DNA of 64,000 nt, taken from NCBI GenBank assembly GCA_963978545.1, contig OZ021729.1:92906466-92970465 (forward strand), in the 5' to 3' direction. The DNA is from Linyphia triangularis (taxonomy: Eukaryota; Arthropoda; Arachnida; Araneae; Linyphiidae). Every line of letters starts with the position of its first letter. Position 1 is the first letter of the stretch. The translations under genes were made by a program, and so were the position numbers. This document shows positions 24,507 to 36,049 of this stretch, piece after piece. The notes below the pieces were generated by a model. It worked only from the letters and a program-made list of their open reading frames with translations. It did no database searches and was not told the origin of the DNA.

Positions 24507-25571
24507 TGTTGTGATGCTAATATTTAATTTTATATGTATGTTTTTGATTTAAGTGCACTTTTCCTTCCTCTAAAGTTTTTGTACTTTGCTCATCTTGACT
24601 TTTGCTCTCCACTAATATATTTCCTTTCTGGCGAATCTGTGGGTAGTTGGATTACCTTTCCAATTGCGGAATTGACTTGCATAAACTCTAACGGGGGATT
24701 GGAGAACTGCTACGTCAGCTACCTGAGGGAGAAAACGTCTTTCTGGTGGCGAGCGGTGAGTGCCGCGATTTTTGTTTGGGTGAAAAGGAAGTGAAGGGAG
24801 AAAAAGCGAGACGGCGGTAGGATCAAAATAAGAATCTACGGGGGCCAAAGGAGTAAAAGAGAAAAGAAACGGGGTAGCGGGGAGAGAGGCAGATAGGTTT
24901 TTGGGAGCTTGGAGATAGGAGATGAACTAACTGTGTGGCTGCTAGTATGGTTCGAAGACTTTGAAAACTCTAGATCGTGCAAGACTACTAAAGTAATCCC
25001 CGCCAACGCCTGAGAAATCGTTGCATTATGCTCCCCTAACGTTATGCTGTGTTACTACCTGACGCCGGAGCATGTACCTTCATCGGAAGCTGTGTTAATT
25101 CCTGACGCCGGAGCCTGTACCTTCCTCGGAAGCTGTGTTGCTACCTGACGCCGGAGCCTGTACTTTCCTCGGAAGCTGTGTTAATTCCTGACCCTGGAGC
25201 CTGTAACTTCTCCCGACGCTAAGACTTTACCTGATCCTGGAGCCTGAATCTTCATGTGCCAGTCAAACGCGCCTGGAATCTGAGACTCTCACAGATAAGC
25301 ATTTCTAAAACTAATTCAAAATGTTCTTACTTCACTGAAAAATTATCATTAATCAAGTATTTAGTTAAAATCCTATGCCATTTCCCCGCTCTGTATAAAA
25401 TTTTGTTGTGCGATCTGCGTGCAGGTTATATATATAGCCTCGCTAGGCCATTACTAGGTTAATTTGTGTGTTAAGACGTTTTGCTAGACTTGAATATTTG
25501 TTGTTGTTAATTTTAATTAAATTCCTTTACTCAGAAAATCTACATGCTTGTCTTCTTTAACACATGTGACA
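24507..25571 (+). mobile_element. Putative LTR (left half of the palindrome)
   Basis: From TGTTGTGATG to CACATGTGACA is about 1065 bp with TG...CA ends and a weak inverted repeat. TATAAAA at 25394-25400 and a TATATATATA run near 25427 are candidate promoters, and 'aattaaa' near 25515 could be a poly(A) signal. This is the layout U3, R, U5. The right arm duplicates only the U3-like portion in inverse orientation. No retroviral-type ORF is present, so assignment to BEL/Pao or Ty3/gypsy is not possible from this alone. Confidence 0.5.
25046..25258. repeat. 43-bp tandem array (five units), left arm
   Basis: Units start at 25046, 25089, 25132, 25175 and 25218, exactly 43 bp apart, with the theme 'agctgtgtt..t.cctgacgccggagcctgta'. 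The first four are close to each other and the fifth is diverged. The mirror array is in the right arm at about 25917-26128. In an LTR-like U3 such arrays are often enhancer repeats; that role is an inference. Confidence 0.85.
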
Positions 25572-25916
25572 CATCATTAATACATCTGACTGCATCCATT
25601 ATACCACAGTAGGGATGTTAGCTGAATTTTGGGTTATGAATTAATGTTTAACACAGGCCTTTAACCTTTAGATTATAAAAATAATTTAAAGGTTAAAGGC
25701 CTGTGTTACCTAGTAATGGCCTAGCGAGGCTATATATATAACCTGCACGCAGAGCGCACAACAAAATTTTATACAGAGCGGGGAAATGGCAATGGCATAG
25801 GATTTTAACTAAATACTTGATTAATGATAATTTTTCAGTGAAGTAAGAACATTTTGAATTAGTTTTAGAAATGCTTATCTGTGAGAGTCTCAGATTCCAG
25901 GCGCGTTTGACTGGCA

Positions 25917-26128
25917 CATGAAGATTCAGGCTCCAGGATCAGGTAAAGTCTTAGCGTCGGGAGAAGTTACAGGCTCCAGGGTCAGGAATTAACACAGCTT
26001 CCGAGGAAAGTACAGGCTCCGGCGTCAGGTAGCAACACAGCTTCCGAGGAAGGTACAGGCTCCGGCGTCAGGAATTAACACAGCTTCCGATGAAGGTACA
26101 TGCTCCGGCGTCAGGTAGTAACACAGCA
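25917..26128. repeat. 43-bp tandem array, right-arm mirror copy
   Basis: Reverse complement of the 25046-25258 array with the same 43-bp spacing and the same unit-specific variants, showing that the arm was duplicated as a whole rather than the array arising twice. Confidence 0.85.
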
Positions 26129-27060
26129 TAACGTTAGGGGAGCATAATGCAACGATTTCTCAGGCGTTGGCGGGGATTACTTTAGTAGTCTTGCACGATC
26201 TAGAGTTTTCAAAGTCTTCGAACCATACTAGCAGCCACACAGTTAGTTCATCTCCTATCTCCAAGCTCCCAAAAACCTATCTGCCTCTCTCCCCGCTACC
26301 CCGTTTCTTTTCTCTTTTACTCCTTTGGCCCCCGTAGATTCTTATTTTGATCCTACCGCCGTCTCGCTTTTTCTCCCTTCACTTCCTTTTCACCCAAACA
26401 AAAATCGCGGCACTCACCGCTCGCCACCAGAAAGACGTTTTCTCCCTCAGGTAGCTGACGTAGCAGTTCTCCAATCCCCCGTTAGAGTTTATGCAAGTCA
26501 ATTCCGCAATTGGAAAGGTAATCCAACTACCCACAGATTCGCCAGAAAGGAAATATATTAGTGGAGAGCAAAAGTCAAGATGAGCAAAGTACCAAAAACT
26601 TTAGAGGAAGGAAAAGTGTACTTAAATCAAAAACATACATATAAAATTAAATATTAGCATCACAACACCGGTATCCACTCGCGCTGGAATACCATTTAAT
26701 CGATCATTAAAAAACTCTTTCGTGCTGCCAAAATTGTTTTAATAAATAAATAATAAAATTGTTTTATCGAAATAAATAGAAGATATTTGGATATGAATGA
26801 ATAAATTCACAATCATTTTTAATGAAAAAATTTGGAAAGGTAGTTTACCTTTCCAAATTTTTGTTTTTAACAAAGTTTGCTGATAAAGATGTTTTTAATA
26901 TTTTAAATGAGATGCAAACACCGAGCACACGCGGACAACAGAAACGGCGCTATGCTAATGAATATAAAGGATTTATATTAAACACTTTTTTTTATGGATT
27001 ATATTTTTTTTTATGTGTTTCAGTCAGGTGTGCGATGGTTGAATATTGCTGCGGAACTTC

Positions 27061-27707
27061 GTTAACACTAAACCTACCGACAATTATTGTATACCCATTT
27101 CTACCGAAGGCGGTCCGCTTTTTAAATTAATAAAACACACACATTTTTTATTTATTTATTAATTTATATTTATTAATTTATATTTATTAATTTATATTTA
27201 TTAATTTATATTTATTAATTTATATTTATTAATTTATATTTATTAATTTATATTTATTAATTTATATTTATTAATATTTATTTATATTTATTACTCTGCC
27301 ACCTCGCAAATATTTGTAATGCCTTGTGATCGAATATGAATGATCATTATTTTTCCTCGTGGATTACCAGGTGGCGGCGCACTGTACCCAACATAAAACA
27401 AAAAGTACATAGGCCTAAACACAATCGGATGACATTTTCTTCGAAAAAGGACCAAGCGAAGGTGAAAAAAGGAAGTTTGAGATTTCAATGTAGATAACTT
27501 TCTAAAATGTCATATATTTTCGAGCGGTCAAAAGACCGCTCTCGAATACATATGATTATCAGGAAAAACGAAACAAGAAGAGAGATTGAAAAATTATGTT
27601 CCTATACTATATTATAGAAAAAGTAAATTCAAGAAAGATGAAACCCTGGAAATTAACAATTCTCAAAAGCGGTCATTTGACCACTCTAGTAGGTTTAGAG
27701 GCGACAC
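27061..27707. other. Possible piggyBac-like non-autonomous element
   Basis: 'ttaacactaaacctaccga' at 27061 is mirrored by 'agtaggtttag' ending near 27703, and both ends have 'gcggtc' words just inside (27110 and 27669). A TTAA lies at the left end only. This recalls piggyBac-type termini, but the right end has lost the TTAA and the match is short, so the call is weak. It contains the 14-bp tandem array and a perfect 8-bp-stem hairpin at 27523-27542 (gagcggtc/gaccgctc). Confidence 0.3.
27140..27290. repeat. 14-bp A/T minisatellite
   Basis: About ten near-perfect tandem copies of 'taatttatatttat'. Low complexity, no coding potential, probably polymorphic in copy number. Confidence 0.9.
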
Positions 27708-27714
27708 TCGCAAG

Positions 27715-27965
27715 ATATTATATAACCCATAAAAACAAATTGTGTTCCTTTATATGCATTGCCAGTTCATTAAGACTGCGCCGATTATGCTGTCAGCGTG
27801 TGTTTGATATTTTCGTCTAATCTTGAATATTAAAAAAAAAAAATTCTATCAACAGAAGGCAAGCTGCTTTTCAAAATTTATTTATTAAAAATAAATCTGA
27901 ATTTATGCACTCACATTTAAATAACTTTTATTAATTCTGATTAAAACAATTTTGGGGTTGGATTA
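27715..27965 (-). repeat. Family A repeat, inverted partial copy
   Basis: Minus-strand reading gives the right half of family A: 'ataaaggaac', 'aatgcatataaaggaa', 'gctgacagcataatcgg', 'aataaataaa.ttttgaaaag' and 'taataaaag..atttaaatgtgagtgcataaat'. The left half is absent. Confidence 0.6.
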
Positions 27966-29049
27966 AAAAAAAATTTCAATTATTGCACGGGAGGAGTAGT
28001 AGGTTTTCTGTCCTGCATTATACGTAAAAAAAAAAAAAAAAATGATTAGTTGATTCAAACAGGAGTTTTCTTTGAAAATTGCGGAGATCGTGTCCCATTC
28101 ACCCATAGGTGCAAAACCTGTTGATGCGCAAGAAGGTTTCAAAGTTGCACCGATTGAAATGCTTCATTCAAAATACATTACTTTTTGCAGGCATCCGTGA
28201 AATCTATTAAGAGGAAGACCTCTCTGTGTTACAATATCCTTTCCTTGAAATTGATCACTTAATGAAATTTTAAAAAAATATCCTTACTCAGTGACTCAAC
28301 CTCATTTATAACTGATAAATGACAACAATTTATGCCGTACCAAATGTCAAGGGTTTTTTCTAGAAACTAGTTTCTAAATGCACTGGGCTAGAAGATGACT
28401 TCCTCGTAAATGTGGGTGCTTATAAAATAAAGAATCCTTATAGAAAGGATACATCAATTTGAGAATTGAATCTACTGTTGAGTTGACACATTCATTTTGA
28501 AATAAACGGGTTCAACAATCTCTCCGCAATTAACAGAGTTTTTTTCCCATTGTTTCCTCGCCTTTCTCAAGGGTGTTTCTTTCTTCAATCTGGAGCATAA
28601 TCGATTGCGTTTTTCTTGCCTTCTGTTCGCGTGGGAAAAGACCGAATTAGCAATTACTATTGTCAATATAGATTTGTTTTTTACATTATTTCTTTATTTC
28701 GAAGACGTTTCATTTTTTTTTTTTTTTTAATTTCTTCAGCAAATGCTTACCTTGAGCAAGATTCTACTGAAAACTGATATAAAACTTTGTTTAATTCTTC
28801 TTAAAAAGGTTGTACATAGTGCATAGATATTCGTAGAATAACTCGCAAAATATTCCAACGTGGCCTGGCATTTTTCGACCTACAGGTAGCATTTGTTCAG
28901 TGCTTTGTTCATTGTTTTTAAAAATGTTATGTAACTAGTACAGAACTACTTTTTATATAATTGTTTGTTAAAGCCAATTATATTATTTAATATAACTAGC
29001 TTTAAAAAAATGCATTGCGAATAATGAAAAGAAAAAAATCCCAGTTTTT
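27966..29049. other. No recognised feature
   Basis: AT-rich, with A and T runs at about 28026-28041 and 28712-28728. No gene or element supported. Confidence 0.5.
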
Positions 29050-29585
29050 AAATATTTTTCAATTAACTTCGATTTTGTGTATATGTTTGTCGGAAAATCT
29101 GCAAAGGCCCAATTAACCCCCTTGCGCCCAATCGGGCTGAAACTTGGCAAATGTCATAGATATCGAATCTATGAAATTTTAGGGGGGCTGCCACTGTCAT
29201 TAAATGATCGCTTTAATGGAATACTAATATACCAACTTGACGTCATTCAATCCTCGCTGAAATACCATTTAACCGATCATTCAAGAAACTCTTTCCTGTT
29301 GCCAAAATTGTTTTAATAAATGAATAATAAAATTGTTTTAATCAGAATAAATAAAAGATATTTGGATGCGATTGCACAAATTCAGATTCATTTCTAATGA
29401 ATAAATTCTGAAAAGTAGTTCATCGCATATTTTGCTGATAGAGATGGTGTTTGCATCTAATTTTAAATATTAGAAATAAGCACACGCTGGCAACAGAAAC
29501 GGAGCTATGGTAATGAATATAAAAATTGTCAATGCATATAAAGGACTTGTATCAAAAACTTTGGTTTTATGGTTTATTTAATCCC
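29050..29585 (+). repeat. Family A repeat, best direct copy
   Basis: The clearest uninterrupted member. It runs 'ttaacttcgattttgtg', 'gggctgaaacttggcaaat', 'tagatatcgaatctatgaaattt', 'ggctgccactgtcattaaa', 'gaaataccatttaaccgatcatt', 'aaactctttcctgttgcca', 'agaataaataaaagatatttgg', 'caacagaaacggagctatg', 'atgcatataaaggactt'. It serves as the reference for recognising insertions in the other copies. No ORF of interest. Confidence 0.75.
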
Positions 29586-30314
29586 GAGAAATACACATAC
29601 ATGCGCGTACATATACATCGGAAAACTGCCTTAACTACACTGTAAAATATGACCAATAGTCTTTATAGAATAATAAATAGAAGGATCAAACAAAAACTTA
29701 GTTAAAAATTCAGGGCTCTCTTGCGATGCCAAATATTAAACACCGAAGTTTAGTTTTGCATATAAAATAGAATGTTGTTGTTCAAATTTGAAAAATATAC
29801 TTCGTTTAATCAAACTTTTTTCTGTCGGATTTATCAACTTTGTATCCTAATCATAATAACTTATTGAAATATTTGATTCCAAACAAAAATGGCCGTAGAT
29901 AACAATGATACGTTACAAAGAAATAATTACATCAACAATTTTTTTTTCTCGGAATGGGTAAGAAGATAAGCATTCTCATCGATTGATGTCTTTTACACAA
30001 CAGCAGTTCTATTATTTTACCTGTAATAAATTAGGATTAAAATTTTATCTCATTTCGAAATTCCAAAAACAATGCTTACATGGCATTGTTAATTTATTAC
30101 TTACCAAAAAGGGACAAAAATTGACGTTGATTGAAAATCACACGGTTATTAATACTTGCTTAAAGAAAACAACAATTTAGATTGACTTCCAGAATTTGTT
30201 TTTGTTGCGCGTCTTATTTCGACCCTAGAAATGTTTTACTCGTGGTTTTAGCCTTTGTTTAGACACTACGAAGTTTTCAATTTATTTAAAGTAGTCTCCT
30301 TTATCTTTAGCGCT
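29586..30314. other. No recognised feature
   Basis: Nothing supported. Confidence 0.5.
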
Positions 30315-30775
30315 AATTTGTATTTAAATTCTTTGTATTAACTTCTATTTTGTGTTTGTGGACGGAAGAACTCCAATCGGTCTGAAATTTGGCACATAGA
30401 TTCGATGACAAGCATTCTATCAAATTTTGGGGCTGTCACTAAAAGGCCGTTTTACGGATAAACCAACGTGTCCAAATAGTATATTTAACCGACCGTTGAA
30501 TAAACTGTTACCACAATTTTTCTAATAAATAAATAATATATATATTTTTAATCGTAATAAATAAAAGATATTTGGATGCTAGTTCATTTTTAATCAATAA
30601 ATTTCGAAACGGAGTTTGACGCAAATTTTGCTGATATAAATGTGTTTTGATATTTAAAATTACATGCCAACACCAAGCACGCGCTGCTTACAGAATCGGT
30701 GCTGTGTTAATCAATATAAAAATTGGCAATGCATAAAAAGGATTTATATATTTTTTTTATGGCTTATATTATTTC
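30315..30775 (+). repeat. Family A repeat, direct copy
   Basis: Starts 'atttaaattctttgtattaacttc' and ends 'gcataaaaaggatttatat', passing through 'caatcggtctgaaatttggc' and 'cagaatcggtgctgtgttaat'. Moderately diverged, with a small internal deletion in the first third. Confidence 0.7.
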
Positions 30776-31019
30776 TACTCGTTATTTCTTTCTATTTCCA
30801 GTAGAACTCTGTGCTTTTCGAGAAAGAATGTTCCAGTTTCATGTTTGAAAGAAAATGCATTAAACAATATATCAATGTCTAAGTACGAACAAATTTGGAG
30901 GATTAATGTTGCTTATTGTTTATAAAACCAATCAATCATATTTTGAATATTTTCTACTTCCTGCACACTTCATAAAAAAAAAAGAACATCTGAAAAGGAA
31001 GTGAAGGAAGAAATATATT

Positions 31020-31676
31020 AGACTGAGAGGCGACTGCAATTTTTGGACCCCAACGAACATCATTCTGAATTTTTTATAGAAATTAGAGAAAAGTGAGTAT
31101 ATTACGAATCCACTGGTCTGCCGGGGCAAAAATGGCCGAAACTGGTCAAAAATCGAATTTTAATAAGTTGAACTAAATCCAATTGCCAAATGCGCCATAA
31201 CTTGCCAAATAAGGAGCATTTTTTTTATTTTTTTTATTTGGTAACCCTCACTCTTTAATTTTCAATTAAGAAGGTTGCAGACGATTCAGATATCTTGAGA
31301 CGGTCCCCCCCCCCCCCCCCCTACTAGCATCTATTAAAAGGGAGCCAAGTTGGCAAAAAATATTACGTCATTTATGACGTAACTAATGTCGCCAATTTGG
31401 CTTACTTTTAAAAGATACAAGTTTTCCGAGCCAAAGATCAGAAATCGTTTGTGCTTTTTCTCACTGAAAATCAAAATGAAGTGGGTTGCCAGACGAATAA
31501 GTTTGTTCTATTTTTGGCAAGTTATGACATATTTGGCAATCGGATTTTAGTTCAACTAATTCCAAGTCGATCAGTTTCGGCCATTTTTGCCACGGCAGAT
31601 CAGTGGATTCTACTCACTTTTCTTCTAAAAAAAAATTCAGAATGATGTTGAATGGGGTTGTAGTCGCCTGTCGGAC
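31020..31676. mobile_element. Foldback element with about 280-bp inverted arms
   Basis: The left arm from 'actgagaggcgactgcaa' is mirrored by 'tgtagtcgcctgtcgga' at the right, and the match continues inward through 'cattctgaatttttt', 'gaaaagtgagta', 'ccactggtctgccg.ggcaaaaatgg' and 'ttgccaaa...cataacttgcca' to about 31300 and 31430. A second inverted repeat ('gagccaagttggc' facing 'gccaatttggct') forms the centre at 31340-31405. A C17 run sits at 31305-31321. No ORF. Probably a MITE or foldback transposon of unknown superfamily. Confidence 0.75.
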
Positions 31677-32880
31677 TGTTGTTGAAAGGAATCCCTACGA
31701 TTCCAAACAAATCGTTAGAAGTACAAATTCCTACAATTTATAATTACAAGATGATAATATTAAGAAGGAACCAACTTCTACAGCACTCTTTCACACGCAA
31801 AAAGTTTTACCAATGGAATGGAACACGGCGATAACTTCAATTAACTAATTACATTTTTATTTGTAATTTAAAGTGCGGGACAAAAAACCTCCTGTGATCT
31901 AACTCATCTATGCAATAATTGAATTTTAACTTAATTTGGAATCTTTTATAATGAGTCAGTAATTTCAAATACTTTCGAAACAAAAATATATAAAAAATAT
32001 TTTAGTTAAGTTTCTAATTCTAGTCAGATCCTTGTATCAAATCATTGTGTATCGTTTGTCGTTAAATTTAAAACGAATAACAAACTGAATTAGGATTGAG
32101 TTAGTTAATTTTCAATTAATCAATCCTCAAATGAATAATTTTTATGCAGATACGTTAGTTTTCTAAACCTTGTTAAGTGTGAAAAAATTTGAATCTAATT
32201 AAAAAGTTTGGGAAAATTTAACATCGGCTTTGAGTGGTCCAAACTCCACTTTAAGTTTCAAACCGCGTATTTTGGGGTAATCGGTAAGTAAAAGCTGTAT
32301 TAATATCAGTACTGGTATTCTGTTTGTTCAACTACAGTGTATGAGCTCCGCTTACTATGAAAATGGGTAGATTCTCCTAAAATGGTATGGAGAACTAAAA
32401 TTGGCCTTAATACCACGGCCTTTTAAAGGGAACTAATAAGTAGTAAAGTATTATTTTCATCATTTTTATTTTTTTTAAATGATTTCTTTAATTCTTTTAA
32501 CGAACTTTTTCAAACTTCAAGAGGCATTGTAAAGAGCAAGCTCCTAAATTCTTTTATTCTGTTTAGAGTTTCGTCTGAAAATCAGACACACTTTTTAATT
32601 ACTGCAAAACTTTTGATTTATATATTCATGAAAAAAAAATATATATATATTACACAAAATTGATTAAAATAACCTGTATTACATCACTTATCACCTTCTT
32701 AGCTTTAGTAGCGGAAAATGTTTTTATTAGTTTACATTTCTACCGTATTTATCATATTATTTTTTGAAGTATTTTTCACATTTTGGCTCCCCTCTCAAAA
32801 TCCCATGTGTGTGATCGCACACGCCATAGGTCGGCCCTGATTAATCAGATGATCCAACAAACGCCTCTCAATCCGTTTCC
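31677..32880. other. No recognised gene
   Basis: An (AT)n tract lies near 32639-32651. At 32840-32848 'ggtcggccctg' looks like the right end of a hAT element, but no matching left end was found. Nothing else supported. Confidence 0.45.
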
Positions 32881-32888
32881 TTCTAGAA

Positions 32889-33712
32889 CAGCGCTAACTT
32901 TTAAAGGCGTATAACTTTTGTTGGACCTTTTCGCGGGCCGGAAACACCAAAATATGCATCTTTAATTATTATCGATTTAACAATATATAGCATTTCCGAA
33001 AACTAGAATTTTTTTTTTTTTTTATCTTAGTAAAATTACAATTGATATTGGATTTAGAATTATAGTTTACATTATTAGTAAATCAAAGTCTAATAAGTTC
33101 TTAAGAAATCCTTTATATACATTGGCAATATTTATATTCATTGACACAGTGCCGACATTAAAAACATTTCTATCAGCAAAATGTGCGGCAAACTATGTCG
33201 CAAAATTTATTTTTTGAAAATGAACGTCATCCAAACCAATCGCAAGGGGGTTAAAACAGATTCTGCTCCCATCAACAAACAAACACAAAAAATCGAAGTT
33301 CATATAAAGGATTTCATAAAAAAGAAGCGAATCTTTTATTTCAACGAGACCCAATTTATAGTAAAAGAATTTAAAGTGTATTTCTAGATTATTTCGTTTT
33401 AGTCGATATCAGTTGTGAAACGGTTGAAATCGTTCACTTTATTTTATGTCCAGGACTTTCGGAATATTTTTCGCAATTAATTTTAATAAATTGTCCAAAT
33501 GAGTTAAATTATTGTGTTTATTCTTGATGAAAACCACCTGAAAACTTTTTTATGTACTAGTTTCTTCGGGTACGTAATGGAGAACTACATAGTTAACACA
33601 TATTACTTTGGATAAATTACAATTATGTAAGAAAAAAAAAGTCTTTTTTTATCTGATGTGTCGGGCCGCTGAAAAATCGGTCGCGGGCTAAATCCGGTCC
33701 TCGAAGTGGCTG
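32889..33712. mobile_element. Non-autonomous hAT element carrying a nested family A fragment
   Basis: The left end begins CAGCGCTAAC and the right end, read on the minus strand, is CAGCCACTTCGAGGACCGG followed by 'atttagcccgcgaccgat', a typical hAT end. Flanking 8-mers TTCTAGAA (32881-32888) and TTCTAAAA (33713-33720) form an 8-bp target duplication with one mismatch. The left TIR is more eroded. No transposase remains; the interior holds a family A copy at 33106-33314. Confidence 0.75.
33106..33314 (-). repeat. Family A repeat, short inverted copy with both ends
   Basis: Both termini are kept: 'aaatcctttatat' at 33106-33118 and 'atataaaggattt' at 33302-33314. The interior has lost roughly two thirds of the consensus: it jumps from 'aaatttattttttgaaaatgaacg' to 'catccaaaccaatcgcaag'. 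This short form with intact ends supports family A being a TIR element. Confidence 0.75.
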
Positions 33713-33720
33713 TTCTAAAA

Positions 33721-36049
33721 TAAAGGAGATATAATATTTTATCCAAACTTAAATTTTCCACTTACATTATAAGGTAAAACTTAAAAAATAACTCAATAGT
33801 TTTTTACTTCTAGTGATTGACTGAGTGGAAATAATAATCAAACTCTTCAAAGAAACGTCCGCAGATATGTGTAATGCGTTTGCATCGTTTGAAAGATGGT
33901 TGATTTCTCTCCATTGAAATTCGGAATGATGTTCGATGGGTTCTTGACTATACTTTGATGTACTTCATTCGCACATTACAGTTACTGAACAATTGTAATG
34001 AGTAATTTTAAATAATCAGAGCTCGGTGTATCCATTTTTGTTTCTAACATTATTCATAAAATCTTCTTTTATTTACCACAGACATTTTTGTCTTAATATT
34101 TAAAAAAAATTCTTCCTGAATTAAGATCCATTAGGATTGAACAAATTGATTTTCCAGTTTCATGTTGACCGTCTAAACACCAACAACATTAAAAACAGTC
34201 TATTAAGAGAGATCAGTTAATGAGAGTGAATTGAATTATTTTACATTTTCCTTTGGATTAAATTTGATGTACACAGATATTTTCTTTATTTTCATCAAAC
34301 TGAGAGCTGCAGTTTTTTTTATCCCATACTACTGCTAAATGTTTGATTAGTCATTTCGAATTATCCATGCTGGGCACTTTATGAAAAGAAATGTATCCAC
34401 TTTTCAGTTACTTGTCGATAAGGGTGGGCGAAAAATACCCGGAATTGTACTTAATTAGTAATAATGTATAACAAGTTTTCCCACCAGAATTTCTTGCATT
34501 GTCATTGGTCTATCCAGTTGTTGCTATCAAAATAACATCAAAACTCGACATCGAGGGTGGTTGGTACTCTCTAATAAACAGCTAATTAGAACATCAGATG
34601 AGAAAACCAGAATCAGTGCGATAAGAAAGAGTTGCCGCTTTTGAACTGCTAATTGATTGCGCCTCCCTTGTCAAATTTGCAAGAATTGTATCGAGTTTGT
34701 TGCAAATTCATTCGTGAACTTTGGGATCGCCAAAATAGTTTATATGAATCGAGGTCACGCGCAGTTCACTACAGCTATTGAAGCGTTTAGTGGTCAATGT
34801 CGACTGGCATTATTGAACCAGATGACAAAATCAAACGACGCATGAAGACAGGCTTTCTTTCGAATCGCTGGAATTGATAACATTTCGAACAACGACCCTT
34901 TGCTAGTGATAAAAGCCTTTAATTTTGGATTCACTGAGGTCAAGGCGAATATTTTTAACACTTTGACCGCCTTGGAATTTTATCACAACTGAAAAGATCC
35001 GTTTCTACAAAATAGTTATTAAAATGACCGATACTTTTAATTACCACTTACATTGCAATGAATCTTTTTTTCCTAAAGGTCTTTAGAGATATCATTCCTT
35101 TTATGGAAATGGACTCAAAGGAAGCCTTTAGAGAATGGGGGAGTAAACAGGGATATCCTATTTTTTATTAAAATCCAAGTCTCTAATGGCAATTAGAATG
35201 AAAACAATATTTTAATGTCGGTTACCTCAATGGCGCTATTTTGACGCAAACCTTAGTCAAATGATCGCCACTGACCCGTCAATCCATTCTTTTGACCACA
35301 CATACACATTCTTTCACAGGGTTTTTTTACTTATGGTACAAATGCAATAGAGAAAATCCATTCTTTTTTCTCGTATAACCTTATATTACATTTATTTTGC
35401 CTAGATTGAGAAAAAGTTTTGTCAATTTCCAAATATTCAGTAAGATGGATGCTTCCGCGTAAAAGCTTAACATTAATAACATAACTTAAATGTATGTTGA
35501 AAGAAGTGTTTAAATTAACCACTATAAGAACGAATCAGTAAACCGATTCACTCATCGTATTCAATGAGCTCAATTCTATAGGTTAACAACTTGGTTATAA
35601 ATCCTCCAATTTAATTTAAATGCAGCTAAAGTATACTACAATTTGAATTGGGCGAATAACAAGTGGTGATAAGAAATGGGTACTCCTTTCTCGTGCAACT
35701 CTTTGTCGACACATTAAAAATGTCAAGGATGACAACTATCTATCTCCAACGTGTATTTTCAAAACAGAGTATCATAGAAAACTAAATATTGATTTGCTTC
35801 ACGGGCAAATGCAATCGAAGTGTAGAAATTTACAAAAAATAGTTGAATGGAACATCTGATTTCGATAAACCAATCGAACCTTCCAGTAAAGTGTGAAAAT
35901 GTCTAACACAGATTAATTCGTTTTCTGATGAGGACATCTTTAAGAGGATCATTGTTACTATCTTCTAGCCCATTTATCCTTTACATATATCCTTGAAATT
36001 GGGAGAGTAGAGTCAATTTTCTACCTTAATCCAAAATTTCGGTATATAC
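33721..36049. other. No recognised gene
   Basis: I see no coding region that can be supported. A 62-codon frame at 34657-34845 has no recognisable motif. Nothing else bounded. Confidence 0.5.

Larger units (their letters stand above)
24503..26671. repeat. 2.2-kb near-perfect palindrome made of LTR-like arms
   Basis: Left arm 24503-25459 and right arm 25708-26671 are reverse complements, differing by few events; one is a 6-nt 'tggcaa' gain in the right arm near 25790. A single-copy spacer of about 250 bp lies between and ends in its own hairpin (25649-25670 against 25687-25708). The outer ends read TGTTGTGATGC and GCATCACAACA next to CCGG on each side; CCGG occurs once in the inferred empty family A site, so it is a 4-bp target duplication. 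Thus the whole palindrome integrated as one unit with TG...CA ends. The left half resembles a complete LTR. Confidence 0.85.
21636..27010 (+). repeat. Family A repeat broken by two large insertions
   Basis: The host copy is 21636-21845, 24487-24502 and 26672-about 27010. Joined in thought, these run from 'aaatcctttatattaactt' through 'cggtctgaaactttgcaaatag' and, after both insertions, resume at 'ggaataccatttaatcgatcat', ending at 'atataaaggatttatatta'. The order matches the uninterrupted copy at 29050-29585. The hAT and the palindrome entered 16 bp apart, both after the family A copy was in place. Confidence 0.75.

Noticed and set aside
24612..24848. A 78-codon ORF present twice (also 26325-26561) as a conserved gene
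   Set aside because: The two copies are the palindrome arms, so duplication is explained without selection. The translation shows no known motif.
25256..25917. Paired 68 and 74-codon ORFs as duplicated genes
   Set aside because: Again both lie in the palindrome arms over promoter-like sequence, and the small length difference is a 6-nt gain.
27061..27707. Definite piggyBac element
   Set aside because: Only one end has TTAA and the inverted match is about 11 bp, so it is reported only as a weak possibility.
32838..32850. hAT right terminus ('ggtcggccctg')
   Set aside because: No left partner or duplication seen. Left as a possible relic only.
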